A DNA stretch of 64,000 nucleotides, taken from assembly GCA_018716975.1 (NCBI GenBank), contig DVJE01000025.1, positions 1 through 64,000 on the forward strand, given 5' to 3'. The translations under genes were made by a program, and so were the position numbers. This DNA is from Candidatus Gallacutalibacter stercoravium (GTDB lineage: Bacteria; Bacillota; Clostridia; Oscillospirales; Acutalibacteraceae). The notes under the pieces were generated by a model that worked only from the letters and a program-made list of their open reading frames with translations, was not told the origin of the DNA and ran no database searches. Shown one piece after another: positions 42,500 through 51,055 of this stretch. Each line of letters begins with the position of its first letter. The first letter of the stretch is position 1.

Positions 42500-42534
42500 A
42501 AAAGAGGAGGATCTAAAAAAGATCCTCCTCTTTT
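42500..42534 (+). terminator. Strong terminator closing the phage-derived cassette
   Basis: AAAAGAGGAGGATC, loop TAAAAAA, GATCCTCCTCTTTT: a 14-bp stem with T run, 16 bases past the last stop. It fixes the right end of the transcription unit. Confidence 0.92.
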
Positions 42535-42753
42535 GTATGTTTAACAGAATAAATTCCTCGGTTTTGCGGGAGAGAATAAAAGGCTTTGTCTCAAACAAGA
42601 AGCGCAGTGCATTATTCCAAAGAAAAACGAGAAAATAACCGCGCTGTACGGAAATATTTATTACCGTTTGCGAGTAGCGGGGCAAGTAATGCAAAAGGAT
42701 TTTGGCGCCTCTTGAAAAGTTTGTAGATATGAAACGCTTTCAGGATTTACAAA

Positions 42754-42782
42754 GGCCCCGGCTTTGTATGAAAGCCGGGGCC
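42754..42782 (-). terminator. Hairpin terminator downstream of cysK
   Basis: GGCCCCGGCTTT, loop GTATG, AAAGCCGGGGCC; on the minus strand TTTGTAAATCC follows. It lies 63 bases past the cysK stop. The stretch 42535-42753 holds nothing recognisable. Confidence 0.65.
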
Positions 42783-42844
42783 TGACTGTATTGGAAAGAA
42801 AAGAGCTTTTGCCCTAGGTTCGTGCCCTTTATGTCAAGCGGGCC

Positions 42845-43783
42845 TTAAGATGGAAAGAGCGAGGTAGAAAGATAGCGCTCGCCGGTATCGGGTAAAACTA
42901 CCACGATGGTTTTGCCCTGGCTTTCTTCACGCAGCGCTATCTGCGTGGCGGCCCACAATGCCGCGCCGGAGGAAATGCCGGTTAACACGCCTTCTAAAGC
43001 AGCCAAGCGGCGGCTGGCGTCGAAAGCGTCCGGCCCCTGCACCGTGATAATTTCATCGTATACGGCGGTGTTTAGCGTTTGGGGCACAAACCCTGCGCCG
43101 ATGCCCTGCAAAGGATGGGCGCCTGCCCGCCCCTGAGAGAGCACAGGGGAATCGGCCGGTTCCACGGCGACCACACGCAGATCTGGTTTTTGCTCCTTTA
43201 GGTACCCGCCGGCCCCGGAAAGGGTGCCGCCGGTTCCCACGCCCGCCACCAAAAAGTCGATATCCCCTTGGGTATCCCGCCAAATTTCGGGGCCGGTGGT
43301 GGCTTTGTGGGCCGCTGGGTTGGCCATGTTGGTAAACTGGCCGGCTACAAATCCCCCGGGGATCTCGCGGGCCAACTCTTGGGCCTTATCGATGGCCCCT
43401 TGCATCCCTAAAGCGCCTGGAGTAAGCACCAACTGAGCACCGTAGGCCTTCATCAACTTACGGCGTTCTTCGCTCATGGTTTCGGGCATGGTGATTAGCA
43501 CCCGGTATCCTCTGGCAGCGGCCACGGCTGCCAGCCCAATACCGGTGTTGCCGCTGGTGGGTTCAATGATGACAGAATCCTTTGTGAGAATGCCCTGCTG
43601 CTCTGCGTCTTCTATCATAGCCAGCGCCACGCGATCTTTAACGCTGCCCGCTGGATTAAAATACTCTAGCTTTGCCAGTATGCGCGCCTTTAACTTTTGC
43701 TCTGCCCGGTATCGGTTGAGTTCCAGCAAAGGTGTATTGCCAATCAGCTGCGCAACATTTTGATAAATTTTTCCCTGCTCCAT
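42845..43783 (-). CDS. cysK: Cysteine synthase A (O-acetylserine sulfhydrylase)
   Basis: 312 residues of fold-type II PLP enzymes. The PLP lysine is in [15 protein letters not shown], the substrate loop is [19 protein letters not shown], the phosphate-binding loop is [14 protein letters not shown], and [16 protein letters not shown] lies near the end. It joins sulfide with O-acetylserine to give cysteine. AAAAAGGAGGCCGC precedes the ATG, and TATAAT lies in the upstream AT-rich stretch. Single gene; no cysE or sulfate uptake gene nearby. The family's C-terminal SAT-tail contact cannot be judged. Confidence 0.96.
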   Translation of the reverse strand: MEQGKIYQNVAQLIGNTPLLELNRYRAEQKLKARILAKLEYFNPAGSVKDRVALAMIEDAEQQGILTKDSVIIEPTSGNTGIGLAAVAAARGYRVLITMPETMSEERRKLMKAYGAQLVLTPGALGMQGAIDKAQELAREIPGGFVAGQFTNMANPAAHKATTGPEIWRDTQGDIDFLVAGVGTGGTLSGAGGYLKEQKPDLRVVAVEPADSPVLSQGRAGAHPLQGIGAGFVPQTLNTAVYDEIITVQGPDAFDASRRLAALEGVLTGISSGAALWAATQIALREESQGKTIVVVLPDTGERYLSTSLFPS

Positions 43784-43908
43784 TGTAATGCGGCCTCCTT
43801 TTTAGCGCCTGGGGTTTTGTTGTTTACTTTATTATATACCATTTTAGCACAGTTTTCCCCTAATTGAATCCGATTAACCCGAAAAAGCGGGAAAACACGG
43901 CGCCGCAC

Positions 43909-43936
43909 ATATTTGCCGCCGGGATGACATATACAT
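43909..43936 (+). promoter_or_regulatory. Sigma-E-like promoter upstream of spoIIID
   Basis: ATATT (43909-43913, within ACATATT), 14-base spacer, CATATACAT (43928-43936). The -35 and spacing match the Bacillus sigma-E consensus; the -10 matches six of eight positions of CATACAMT. spoIIID is a sigma-E target in known spore formers. Confidence 0.5.
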
Positions 43937-43966
43937 GAAGCATTGAAAGACGGAGAGGGTGACGAT

Positions 43967-44230
43967 GTGAAGGGCATTGTTGAGGAGCGCGCCGTGGAAC
44001 TGGGGGAGTATATTATTGAAAGCAAAGCCACGGTGCGAAAGGCGGCAAAAAAATTCGGGGTAAGCAAAAGCACCGTACATAAGGATGTGGCGGAGCGTTT
44101 AAAATATGTAGATCCGCAATTATATAAAGAAGTAAAGCTGGTGCTAGAAGTGAACAAGGCCCAGCGGCATATTCGGGGCGGCTTGGCAACCCGGCAAAAG
44201 TACCGGGAGCAAAACCAGCGCAAAAAGTAA
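43967..44230 (+). CDS. spoIIID: Sporulation transcriptional regulator SpoIIID
   Basis: 87 residues from the GTG at 43967, which has GGAGAGGGTG before it; that start aligns with other SpoIIID proteins, while the ATG at 43943 adds an unusual tail. The helix-turn-helix TVRKAAKKFGVSKSTVHKDV is the family hallmark, followed by LPEVN-like DPQLYKEVKLVLEVNKAQRH and IRGGLATRQKY. It controls mother-cell gene expression during sporulation, so the organism very probably forms spores. Basic C-terminus binds flanking DNA. Confidence 0.93.
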   Translation: MKGIVEERAVELGEYIIESKATVRKAAKKFGVSKSTVHKDVAERLKYVDPQLYKEVKLVLEVNKAQRHIRGGLATRQKYREQNQRKK

Positions 44231-44312
44231 CCTGCTTTTTGCGGCGGCCGTTAGCGCCTTGCGGCAAATAGGGCAGACAATCGAATCATTAAATCGAAAT
44301 AAAATAAGATAA

Positions 44313-44347
44313 AAAGGGCGGCGAGGAATAACTCCTTCGCCGCCCCA
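44313..44347 (-). terminator. Terminator for the universal-stress gene
   Basis: GGGCGGCGA...TCGCCGCCC with inner GGA/TCC pairing; on the minus strand TTTTTATCTTATTTTATT follows. A second imperfect G+C hairpin lies at 44354-44385. Confidence 0.75.
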
Positions 44348-44470
44348 GCTTATGGGGCCGGCCCAGCACGACTGGACAGGCCCGGCTGCTATATGAAATT
44401 TTCTTTTTGCATTTTTGCGTCTTTTAACCCCAGCGCCTTATGTAACAACCCTATTTTCCAAGCGTTTCGA

Positions 44471-44908
44471 TTAAGCCAAGGCGGGCTTACGGCGCGCCGG
44501 TTCTTGTTGCGGCATCATGTTGTAGACCGTTTCGTCTTTAGACACCATTGAAATTGTAACCTTGGGCACCAGCTGATGGATTGTTTCCACAAAGCCGTTT
44601 GCCCTTCCGTCCGGCATGCCGGTTACCACACGGTGCGCGTTTACCTGTTTAACAAACCCGGCCGCTATCAGCGCTGCGTCGTCGTGAAAGTAAATGGTCA
44701 TTTCAGCCCCGGCCTCGCGAGTGGTTTGATACAGGTATTCGATTTCTTGCCCGCCCACGTGAAATCCGTTTGCAGTGGGCTGCACACAAAGAACCTGCAA
44801 GCATGCGCCGCTTTCTTCGGCCATTTGCTTCCCCACGCGGATAAGCCTGTCGCAGTCCCTTTGGCCGGTAACGCATACCAGCACGGAAGGCTTAGATTTG
44901 CCCTTCAC
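44471..44908 (-). CDS. Universal stress protein (UspA-like) family protein
   Basis: 145 residues. SVLVCVTGQRDCDRLIRVGK at the N-terminus and VVTGMPDGR later occupy the beta-1 and nucleotide-loop positions of UspA-type alpha/beta folds. The Gly-x2-Gly-x9-Gly-Ser/Thr ATP loop is not complete, so nucleotide binding is doubtful. It resembles the Usp domain of KdpD. The last ~20 residues (MMPQQEPARRKPALA) form a Pro/Arg-rich tail. CGTGAAGGG and AAAGGAGG motifs precede the start. Role unknown. Confidence 0.72.
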   Translation of the reverse strand: MKGKSKPSVLVCVTGQRDCDRLIRVGKQMAEESGACLQVLCVQPTANGFHVGGQEIEYLYQTTREAGAEMTIYFHDDAALIAAGFVKQVNAHRVVTGMPDGRANGFVETIHQLVPKVTISMVSKDETVYNMMPQQEPARRKPALA

Positions 44909-45092
44909 GGAAAAACCTCCTTTCCCGCCGCTGGAGAGAAAACATGCTGCCGGGTTACCCCGGCCGGATCAACAGCGGCATATCTAGTATATGCGGGCTT
45001 TATGGCTCAGATTGAGACATTGCATGTATGAATTATAAATTTTATATGAACAACAGAGAGGATAAGTGCAAAAGTTTGTCGAATGCGCCTGA

Positions 45093-46082
45093 TTAGTCTG
45101 CGGGAAAGCGAATGCCGATTTGCCGCCGTGCCTCATCCAACACCTGCATGGTATGCAAAGACGCTTGCCGGTATTGTCTGCCCTCCGGCACGGACGCGCC
45201 GGAGCAGGCATGGATCAGATGAACAAATTGGCGCACCTCATAATACATATCCTGTGGGCAACTGTCTGCGGGAGCTTGCTCCGAAGCCCCGCCACGGTAG
45301 ACCGCCTTTGCCCAGCGGGGCACGCCGCCGGGGCCAAACAGCAAGCAGCCGCCTTCTCCCTGTATTTCGTTGGGTAAGGTGGAATCGCTTATTTTGGAGT
45401 AGGCTACCTGCGCCAGCATGCCGGGATAGCGGGCAAGAACGGTGCCTTCGCCATCGATACTGCCCGGCAACACCACGCCCTGGGCCGTTACCGATTGGGG
45501 CGGGCCGAAAAGGCTTACCATCAGATGCAGCGGGTAAACGCCGATATCCATAATAGCCCCATTCGAAAGTTCCGGGCGAAAGGCGTTTTCGATGACGCCG
45601 TTTTTAAATTTGTCATACCGTGAGGAATATTGGCAAAAGGAAAGGGACACTCGGCGCACCGGCCCGATTCGTTCCAAACGCTCTTGCAGCCAGCGGTAAG
45701 CCGGGGTGAACACCGCGCGGATTGCCTCCAGCAGCACCACGCCCTGCTCATCAGCAGCCTGCAACATTTGATTTAACTCCCGCTGGTTGGAGGCAATGGG
45801 CTTTTCACACAGCACGTGTTTGCCGGCTTGCAGCATCTGCACGCCCTGAGCGGCATGGCAGCAGGTGGGGCTGGCGATGTACACTGCGTCAATATCCTGG
45901 CATGCCGCCAACTGATCTAGGCTGTTAAAGGTTAGCGGCAGGCTGTGAGCCGCCGCATATTCCCGGGCGCGCTCCATAGTGCGGGAATATACCGCCGTTG
46001 CCTGGATACCGGGGCAAAGCGCTACCCCCTCCAGCAACCGATCGGTGATAAAGTTGGTTCCAATTACGGCTAAATTTATCAT
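45093..46082 (-). CDS. Gfo/Idh/MocA family oxidoreductase
   Basis: 329 residues. The N-terminal Rossmann fold starts LAVIGTNFITDRLLEGVALC: the usual GxGxxG is altered to GTNFIT, as in several dehydrogenases of this family. HVLCEKPIASNQRELNQML carries the catalytic EKP Lys, and the C-terminal domain starts with VSLSFCQYSSRYDKFKNG and ends in the dimerising beta sheet. It would oxidise or reduce a sugar or sugar-like alcohol with NAD(P); the substrate is unknown. Single gene with its own promoter. Confidence 0.88.
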   Translation of the reverse strand: MINLAVIGTNFITDRLLEGVALCPGIQATAVYSRTMERAREYAAAHSLPLTFNSLDQLAACQDIDAVYIASPTCCHAAQGVQMLQAGKHVLCEKPIASNQRELNQMLQAADEQGVVLLEAIRAVFTPAYRWLQERLERIGPVRRVSLSFCQYSSRYDKFKNGVIENAFRPELSNGAIMDIGVYPLHLMVSLFGPPQSVTAQGVVLPGSIDGEGTVLARYPGMLAQVAYSKISDSTLPNEIQGEGGCLLFGPGGVPRWAKAVYRGGASEQAPADSCPQDMYYEVRQFVHLIHACSGASVPEGRQYRQASLHTMQVLDEARRQIGIRFPAD

Positions 46083-46219
46083 AACGCCTCCTGAAACACT
46101 TAAAACGTCAAATTTTTGGGGGTGTGCACTGGCACCAATTTGCCAAGAAAACAGGGCTTTTTGTGGGGCAAGGAGGATGCGCTGTTTTCAGGCTATTGAA
46201 AGGAAATCCACCCGTCCCT

Positions 46220-46248
46220 ATTATAGCATATGGTTGCGTCATTGTCAT
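46220..46248 (-). promoter_or_regulatory. Sigma-A promoter of the Gfo/Idh/MocA gene
   Basis: Minus strand: ATGACA (plus 46243-46248), 17-base spacer, TATAAT (plus 46220-46225). Confidence 0.6.
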
Positions 46249-46477
46249 TCAATTGCCAATAATTTGTTGATTTTATCTAAAACGTCTATTGGCGAAAACC
46301 GGCGCATACACCTTTAAAGAAGTTTAGGCCGGCATGCGGGCCAATGGCAACCCTATTTTTGTAAAAGCAAAACGCAGCGGCGTTCAGCTATGCTATGTGT
46401 TAGCGCCTTGCTGGCTCCACCCGAACAGCAAAGGGTATGAAAGCCTTTTTGCAAAACCGGTTTAGAAGAGTGAAAGG

Positions 46478-46506
46478 TTGACAAGGCTGAATGCTCCTGC
46501 TATTTT
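46478..46506 (+). promoter_or_regulatory. Sigma-A promoter of the deformylase gene
   Basis: TTGACA (46478-46483), 17-base spacer, TATTTT (46501-46506). The intergenic stretch 46249-46477 shows no gene. Confidence 0.55.
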
Positions 46507-46606
46507 ATGTTATACCGAATATAGGGGTGTGCATTTGTATAAAAGACAAAGAAATCATAAAAACAAAAAAACATGCCGGTAAGGCGTGTGGCTAGGAGGA
46601 AGCGCT

Positions 46607-47062
46607 GTGGCAGTGAGGCGAATTAGAAAATACCCTGATGAGGCGTTGCGCAGCATTTGCCAGCCGGTAAAACGTGTAAACGGCCGGGTGAGGGCTTTGC
46701 TGCGGGATATGGCCGACACCATGTATCACGCATCCAACGGTTGCGGATTGGCGGCCTGCCAAATCGGCGTGCCGCTGCGGCTGGTGGTGATAGATGTGGA
46801 TGACGAACTGATAAAGCTGGTGAATCCGCAGATTGTGGAAAGCAGCGGCGAGCAGATTGCAATAGAGGGGTGCCTGAGCTTCCCCGATCTTTGGGGTAAG
46901 GTACGCCGGCCCGCTTGGGTCAAGGTGCGGGCCCTGAACGGGTGGGGCCGCCCGATTGAAATAGAAGGGGAAGATCTGATGGCGGTATGCCTGTGCCATG
47001 AGATCGATCATTTAGACGGCGTGGTGTTTACTGATAAGGTGTTGGAATATGTGGAGGATTAG
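46607..47062 (+). CDS. def: Peptide deformylase
   Basis: 151 residues from the GTG at 46607, preceded by TAGGAGGA. All three metal/active-site motifs are present: GCGLAACQIG (motif I), EGCLSFP (motif II, with the Cys ligand) and CHEIDHLDG (motif III, HExxH). It removes the N-formyl group from nascent proteins. Motif I has Cys at two positions where Gly/Val and Pro are common (GVGLAAPQIG), which is within family variation. Short type, as in type 1 PDFs. No fmt gene adjacent. Confidence 0.95.
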   Translation: MAVRRIRKYPDEALRSICQPVKRVNGRVRALLRDMADTMYHASNGCGLAACQIGVPLRLVVIDVDDELIKLVNPQIVESSGEQIAIEGCLSFPDLWGKVRRPAWVKVRALNGWGRPIEIEGEDLMAVCLCHEIDHLDGVVFTDKVLEYVED

Positions 47063-47127
47063 CGGCTACAGCAGGTGCACAAGCATGAGAAGGCAACCAA
47101 CCGGCCTTTGCTAAAGACCGAGCCTGT

Positions 47128-47406
47128 GTTTGGGTTACAAAAAAGATACCCAACTTCGTCGCGGGCCTCTCGGTGAGAAAAGAAAAACCTGCGGTGCGCG
47201 ACTTGCTCACCGCAGGTGTGTGACTGTTACAAAATAGATATCCGTCACAAGCGCGGGCACAAAACTTTAAAATATAAAAAACCGCGGTCGCGAATTGCTA
47301 GCCGCAGGTTTGGCTCATTGTTACAAAATAGATACCCGCTATAAACGTAGGCGCGAAGCCGTAATAAGGTAAAAGCCCCGAACGCGACTTGCGCGTCGGG
47401 GCTTTT
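47128..47406 (-). repeat. Array of diverged ~93-bp units with terminator-like hairpins
   Basis: GTTACAAAA(A/T)AGATA(C/T)CC recurs at 47134, 47226 and 47320 (spacings 92 and 94). Alternating with it are hairpins at 47187-47217 (ACCTGCGGTG/CACCGCAGGT), 47280-47311 (one bulged A) and 47371-47406 (AAAAGCCCCGA/TCGGGGCTTTT). Read on the minus strand, each hairpin is followed by T runs, then by GG(G/A)TATCT(A/T)TTTTGTAAC. They trail the minus-strand M23 gene. Function unknown; candidates are serial terminators or small RNAs. Confidence 0.75.
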
Positions 47407-47492
47407 GGTTGTTGCGGGGGACTGGATTCCCACCGCCGGTTTGATAACTGCTCCTAAACGCGGTTGCCCTTAACGGGAGCAGGCGGAATAAC

Positions 47493-48299
47493 TCAGTTGG
47501 TGCCGTTGATAATATCCATAGGGTTGACCCAAGCCCCATCCTTTTGAACGGCAAAATGCAGGTGGCTTTCTTCGTTCATTTCACAGGGGACGATCTGGAT
47601 AGAGCCGATCTCTTGACCGCGCTCTACCTGATCGCCGGTTTTTACCAAAGTGGTTTCACCCAGGCCGCAGTAATAGGCCTCAAACCCATAATGATCGATA
47701 ACCACGGTGCGGCCCAGCAGCGGATCGTCGTACACATCTTTTACTGTGCCGTTGGTTACGGCTTTTACCATGCTGCCCGCCTCGGCGCGAAAATCGGTGC
47801 CATCATGGGCGCGCCAATCCCCCATGGTAAGGGAATAAACAGGGTTGCCGTTGCTAAATTCCTTGGTCACCGTGCTGCCGGAGGGATAGATGCAGGCCCC
47901 GGGCTGGTTGGCAAAGGTTTCTTGCTCGGCGCTGGATACGGGCTCCTCCGGGGCGCTGGAGGCGGGCTCCGATACGGGATCGGCTGCCTGCGAAGTTTCT
48001 TCTGAAGAGGCGTTGGAGGAGGACGGCTGCTGGTTGGAAGGCTGGCTGGAAGATTGACGGGAGGATTGTGAAGAAACCTCTTCTTTTATGCCGCTTAGGG
48101 TGTTGCCGGCCTCTTGCTCCGGGGCTTGCGAGGATTGCTGCGAGGTGGGATCCTCAATGGCCATATATTTTTGTACGCCGTCGTAGGTAGTCCAGGCAGC
48201 GGCGCCCACTGCCACCAAACATACGGCCAGGGCCACGTAAAAACCTCTTCCTTTAGAAGGGCCTCTTTTTCCGGATTTTTTAATTTTTAACTGATTCAT
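47493..48299 (-). CDS. M23-family membrane metallopeptidase, SpoIIQ-like
   Basis: 268 residues: a basic N-terminus, one membrane helix (about residues 21-38, FYVALAVCLVAVGAAAW), a Ser/Gln/Glu-rich linker to about residue 130 and a LytM/M23 domain. The zinc ligands H and D are in DWRAHDGTDFRAEAG and the HxH is in ESHLHFAVQKD, so the site looks intact, as in clostridial SpoIIQ. SpoIIQ spans the forespore membrane and pairs with SpoIIIAH across the engulfment septum. The location near spoIIID supports this; a general cell-wall endopeptidase is the alternative. Confidence 0.8.
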   Translation of the reverse strand: MNQLKIKKSGKRGPSKGRGFYVALAVCLVAVGAAAWTTYDGVQKYMAIEDPTSQQSSQAPEQEAGNTLSGIKEEVSSQSSRQSSSQPSNQQPSSSNASSEETSQAADPVSEPASSAPEEPVSSAEQETFANQPGACIYPSGSTVTKEFSNGNPVYSLTMGDWRAHDGTDFRAEAGSMVKAVTNGTVKDVYDDPLLGRTVVIDHYGFEAYYCGLGETTLVKTGDQVERGQEIGSIQIVPCEMNEESHLHFAVQKDGAWVNPMDIINGTN

Positions 48300-48585
48300 A
48301 TCTGCTCCTTCTCCGCCGCCTTAGCCTTTGTTTTGTAAGGTGCGCCCATCTGCGGCGGTGGATGGGTGGCTCCGTACCAGATCCCCTTATGCCGCAGCCG
48401 GCCGCTACGGCGGATGCTCTTTCTGTTTACCTATGGTTTACGGATGCGTTTGCCTCTATTTTTGCCGGGTGAAAAGAGGAATATACAAAAGGGCAAAAAA
48501 ATCAAAATAAATGAAACGCTTGATTGGTTTGCGCGCGCCGGCCGCAAAACCGCTTTCACCTGTTTTTGCAACGGCGAAAAGGGCG

Positions 48586-48620
48586 CAAAAATGCCCCCTG
48601 ATCCCTTTGGACCAGGGGGC
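48586..48620 (-). terminator. Terminator of hflX
   Basis: GCCCCCTG, loop, CAGGGGGC-type stem (48593-48620); on the minus strand ATTTTTTGC follows. The gap 48300-48585 contains no supported gene and should hold the M23 promoter. Confidence 0.8.
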
Positions 48621-48633
48621 GTTTGTAGGTGTT

Positions 48634-49887
48634 TTACGGCTGCACATAGTCGCGCACACGGCCGTAGAGCAGTTCGTCGGCCAGGGCCTCTAGCAGCAGG
48701 CCGTCCTCACAGTATTCCTCAGAAAGCACCGTGCCGTTTTTGCGCACCTCGGCGGCGATGCCCGCCTTGTCAAAGGGGAGCAGCAGCTTTACCCGCTGCA
48801 CCCGCCGGGGCAAATTTTCCTCCACGGCGTGCAACAGCTGATCAATGCCTTCTCCAGTTTTGGCCGAAATGCGCACAGCGCCGCCGATTAAGGGGATATC
48901 CCCCAGCTCGGGGGCTAAATCGCACTTATTGAGCACAGGGATCACAGCCCCGGTGCAACCCAGTTCTCCCAGCAGGCGGCGGGTTACATCCAGGTGTAGC
49001 TGTGCTTCGTCGCTGGAGGCGTCGCACACATTGAGGATAATATCCGCTTGGGCGGCCTCCTCCAACGTGGAATGAAAGGCCTCCACCAGTTGGTGGGGCA
49101 AACGGCGCACCAGGCCCACGGTGTCAATCAGCATAACCGTTACGCCGTTGGGCAGGCGCAGCGCCCGCGAGGTGGGATCCAGCGTGGCGAATACCTGATC
49201 CTTTACCAGCACCCCCGCGTCGGTGAGCAGGTTCATCAATGTGGATTTGCCCGCGTTGGTGTAGCCCACAATAGCCACGGTGATAACCGCATCCTTTTTT
49301 CTCCTGCGGCGCAGCTGGGCGCGCTGGCGCTCCAAATCCCGCAGCTTACCCCGCAGGGATTCTATGCGCCTGCGGATGTGCCGGCGGTCGGTTTCCAGCT
49401 GGCTTTCACCGGGGCCCCGGGTACCGATACCGCCGCCTAGGCGGGATAAAGCCGTACCCTTGCCTGTTAGACGGGGCAGCATATATTGCAGCTGGGCCAG
49501 CTCCACTTGCAGTTTGCCGGCGCTGGTACTGGCCCGCCGGGCAAAAATATCTAGGATAAGCATGGTGCGGTCCACCACCCGCACACCGGTTTGTTCCTCT
49601 AGGTTGCGCAGCTGGATGGGGGAGAGCTCGCCGTCGACGATGAGCAGATCAATTTCCTGCTCTTTGCTAAAATCTTTTATTTCGGCCAGCCTGCCCGGGC
49701 CCACATAAGTGGCGGCGTCGGGCTTTTCGCGCTTTTGGGTTAATTCGGCGATGGGCTGCGCCCCGGCGCTGGCGGTGAGCTCCCACAGCTCTTGCATAGA
49801 GGCCTGGGCGTCGTATTCGCCGGTGTCGACCGACACCAGCAGCGCCCGTTCGGGGCGCGTTTCGTTTTCATATAATTCTGTCATCAA
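48634..49887 (-). CDS. hflX: Ribosome-associated GTPase HflX
   Basis: 417 residues. The N-terminal HflX domain includes ATYVGPGRLAEIKDF and the glycine-rich LGGGIGTRGPGESQLETDRR. The GTPase domain has G1 GYTNAGKST, G2 Thr in FATLDPTSR, G3 DTVGLV, G4 NKCD and a SAK-type G5 (ISAKTGEG). HflX binds the 50S subunit and rescues stalled ribosomes in stress. Length is normal. The minus-strand start is an ATG at 49887 preceded by GGAAAGGCGGAATG. The 276 bases up to 50163 are non-coding. Confidence 0.97.
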   Translation of the reverse strand: MMTELYENETRPERALLVSVDTGEYDAQASMQELWELTASAGAQPIAELTQKREKPDAATYVGPGRLAEIKDFSKEQEIDLLIVDGELSPIQLRNLEEQTGVRVVDRTMLILDIFARRASTSAGKLQVELAQLQYMLPRLTGKGTALSRLGGGIGTRGPGESQLETDRRHIRRRIESLRGKLRDLERQRAQLRRRRKKDAVITVAIVGYTNAGKSTLMNLLTDAGVLVKDQVFATLDPTSRALRLPNGVTVMLIDTVGLVRRLPHQLVEAFHSTLEEAAQADIILNVCDASSDEAQLHLDVTRRLLGELGCTGAVIPVLNKCDLAPELGDIPLIGGAVRISAKTGEGIDQLLHAVEENLPRRVQRVKLLLPFDKAGIAAEVRKNGTVLSEEYCEDGLLLEALADELLYGRVRDYVQP

Positions 49888-50163
49888 TCATTCCGCCTTT
49901 CCGGCTGAACAGCACCCGAACAGCACGCCTGCCGAGAGGAAGCAAGTGCGGGCTTGCGCGTGATCTGTTGCCTGCGGGGTTAATCAAAACGAATAGAAGT
50001 ATCCTGCACGCCGGGGGACAAAATATGCGCGCCTACGCTTTAAAAAGCTTTGAAAATAGGCGCCTTACCCATCGGCGCAAAAGGGGGAGACACAACCCCT
50101 GTTGCACCGGTTTGGTAACAGGCCGCCCGGCGCTTTCATCATAGTACAAAGCGCCCCCATCTG

Positions 50164-50898
50164 TCAATGCGGCTTTGCGGCCGCTGCGCTGTCATAAGCT
50201 GCCCATTTTTCAAAAATAAGCCGCCAGGCTTCTTGGTTTTTGGCGGCATAATCCCACGGCTGCCCATCGGAGCTAATATCCGCCGAAAGCCATTCCGGGG
50301 GCTTTTCGCCGAAATAGGGCATAAAGCCGAACCGGCGGTACAGATGCAAAGCGCGGTAGCTCCAGGTTTGTGAAGTTAGGTAAATGGGGCCGCAGCAATC
50401 CAGCTCCCAATACAGATCCAGCGCCCTGGTCAGCAGCGCTTTGGCCAAACCCAGCCCCTGGCAACCGGCCCGAACGGCTACCCAGTGGATGCGCTGAAGC
50501 GGCCGGCCGAAGAGCGTTCCTTGCCAAAGGGCAGCTGTGCCCGCCAGTTGGCTTTGCGAATCGGTAATAAACACCATCCGTTTGCACATCTGTTCATAAC
50601 AGGGGAAAGAAGCCGGGTTGGTATGCGCGGGGGCAGGCGGGGTTTCCCCTAACCAGTTGTAACCCTTGCCCAGCAAAAATTCTTGGTAAAAAATGGTTCT
50701 CGCTTCTTGCAAGGAGTCGATACCGCCCACCTGGTGCTGTAGCCGGGCCCATTGTTCTTCTAGGCCGGGGCGAAAGGAGCAAAAAGAAAAGCCGCCGGGT
50801 AAAGTGAATTTGGGGTAACGGCCGGTGTCGAACTTTTGCATAATAACGCCGATATGGGGCAACGACCGATCAAGTCCTGTTTGCAGAACGTTTTCCAT
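50164..50898 (-). CDS. GNAT-family N-acetyltransferase
   Basis: 244 residues from the ATG at 50898, which has GGAGGGG before it; a longer frame exists but lacks a site. The acetyl-CoA loop is VRAGCQGLGLAKALLTRALD (residues ~150-170, Q-x2-G-x-G/A), followed by YLTSQTWSYRALHLYRRFGF as motif B. The ~140-residue N-terminal part has no clear domain and may form part of the substrate site. It lies alone between hflX and the URO-D-like gene. Substrate unknown. Confidence 0.85.
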   Translation of the reverse strand: MENVLQTGLDRSLPHIGVIMQKFDTGRYPKFTLPGGFSFCSFRPGLEEQWARLQHQVGGIDSLQEARTIFYQEFLLGKGYNWLGETPPAPAHTNPASFPCYEQMCKRMVFITDSQSQLAGTAALWQGTLFGRPLQRIHWVAVRAGCQGLGLAKALLTRALDLYWELDCCGPIYLTSQTWSYRALHLYRRFGFMPYFGEKPPEWLSADISSDGQPWDYAAKNQEAWRLIFEKWAAYDSAAAAKPH

Positions 50899-50989
50899 AG
50901 AATTCCCCTCCTGAAAAGAGTGGTTGGTATGTAAAAGAATGATGCAAAACACTGCCTTAGCGGCGCTGTGCCTGCCGTAAAAACGTAAA

Positions 50990-51031
50990 AAAGGCAAAAA
51001 GCAGGATTGACATGAGCAATCCTGCTTTTTT
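50990..51031. terminator. Bidirectional terminator between GNAT and URO-D-like genes
   Basis: AAAAAGCAGGATTG, loop, CAATCCTGCTTTTT with T and A runs on both sides. It ends the minus-strand URO-D-like gene; the GNAT is transcribed from beyond it. Confidence 0.85.
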
Positions 51032-51055
51032 ACGTTCTGTGTTGGTTACTGAAAT

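Noticed and set aside
48366-48932. 188-codon plus-strand frame
   Set aside because: It spans the hflX terminator and the antisense of hflX, and its product is Pro/Arg/Ala-rich noise.
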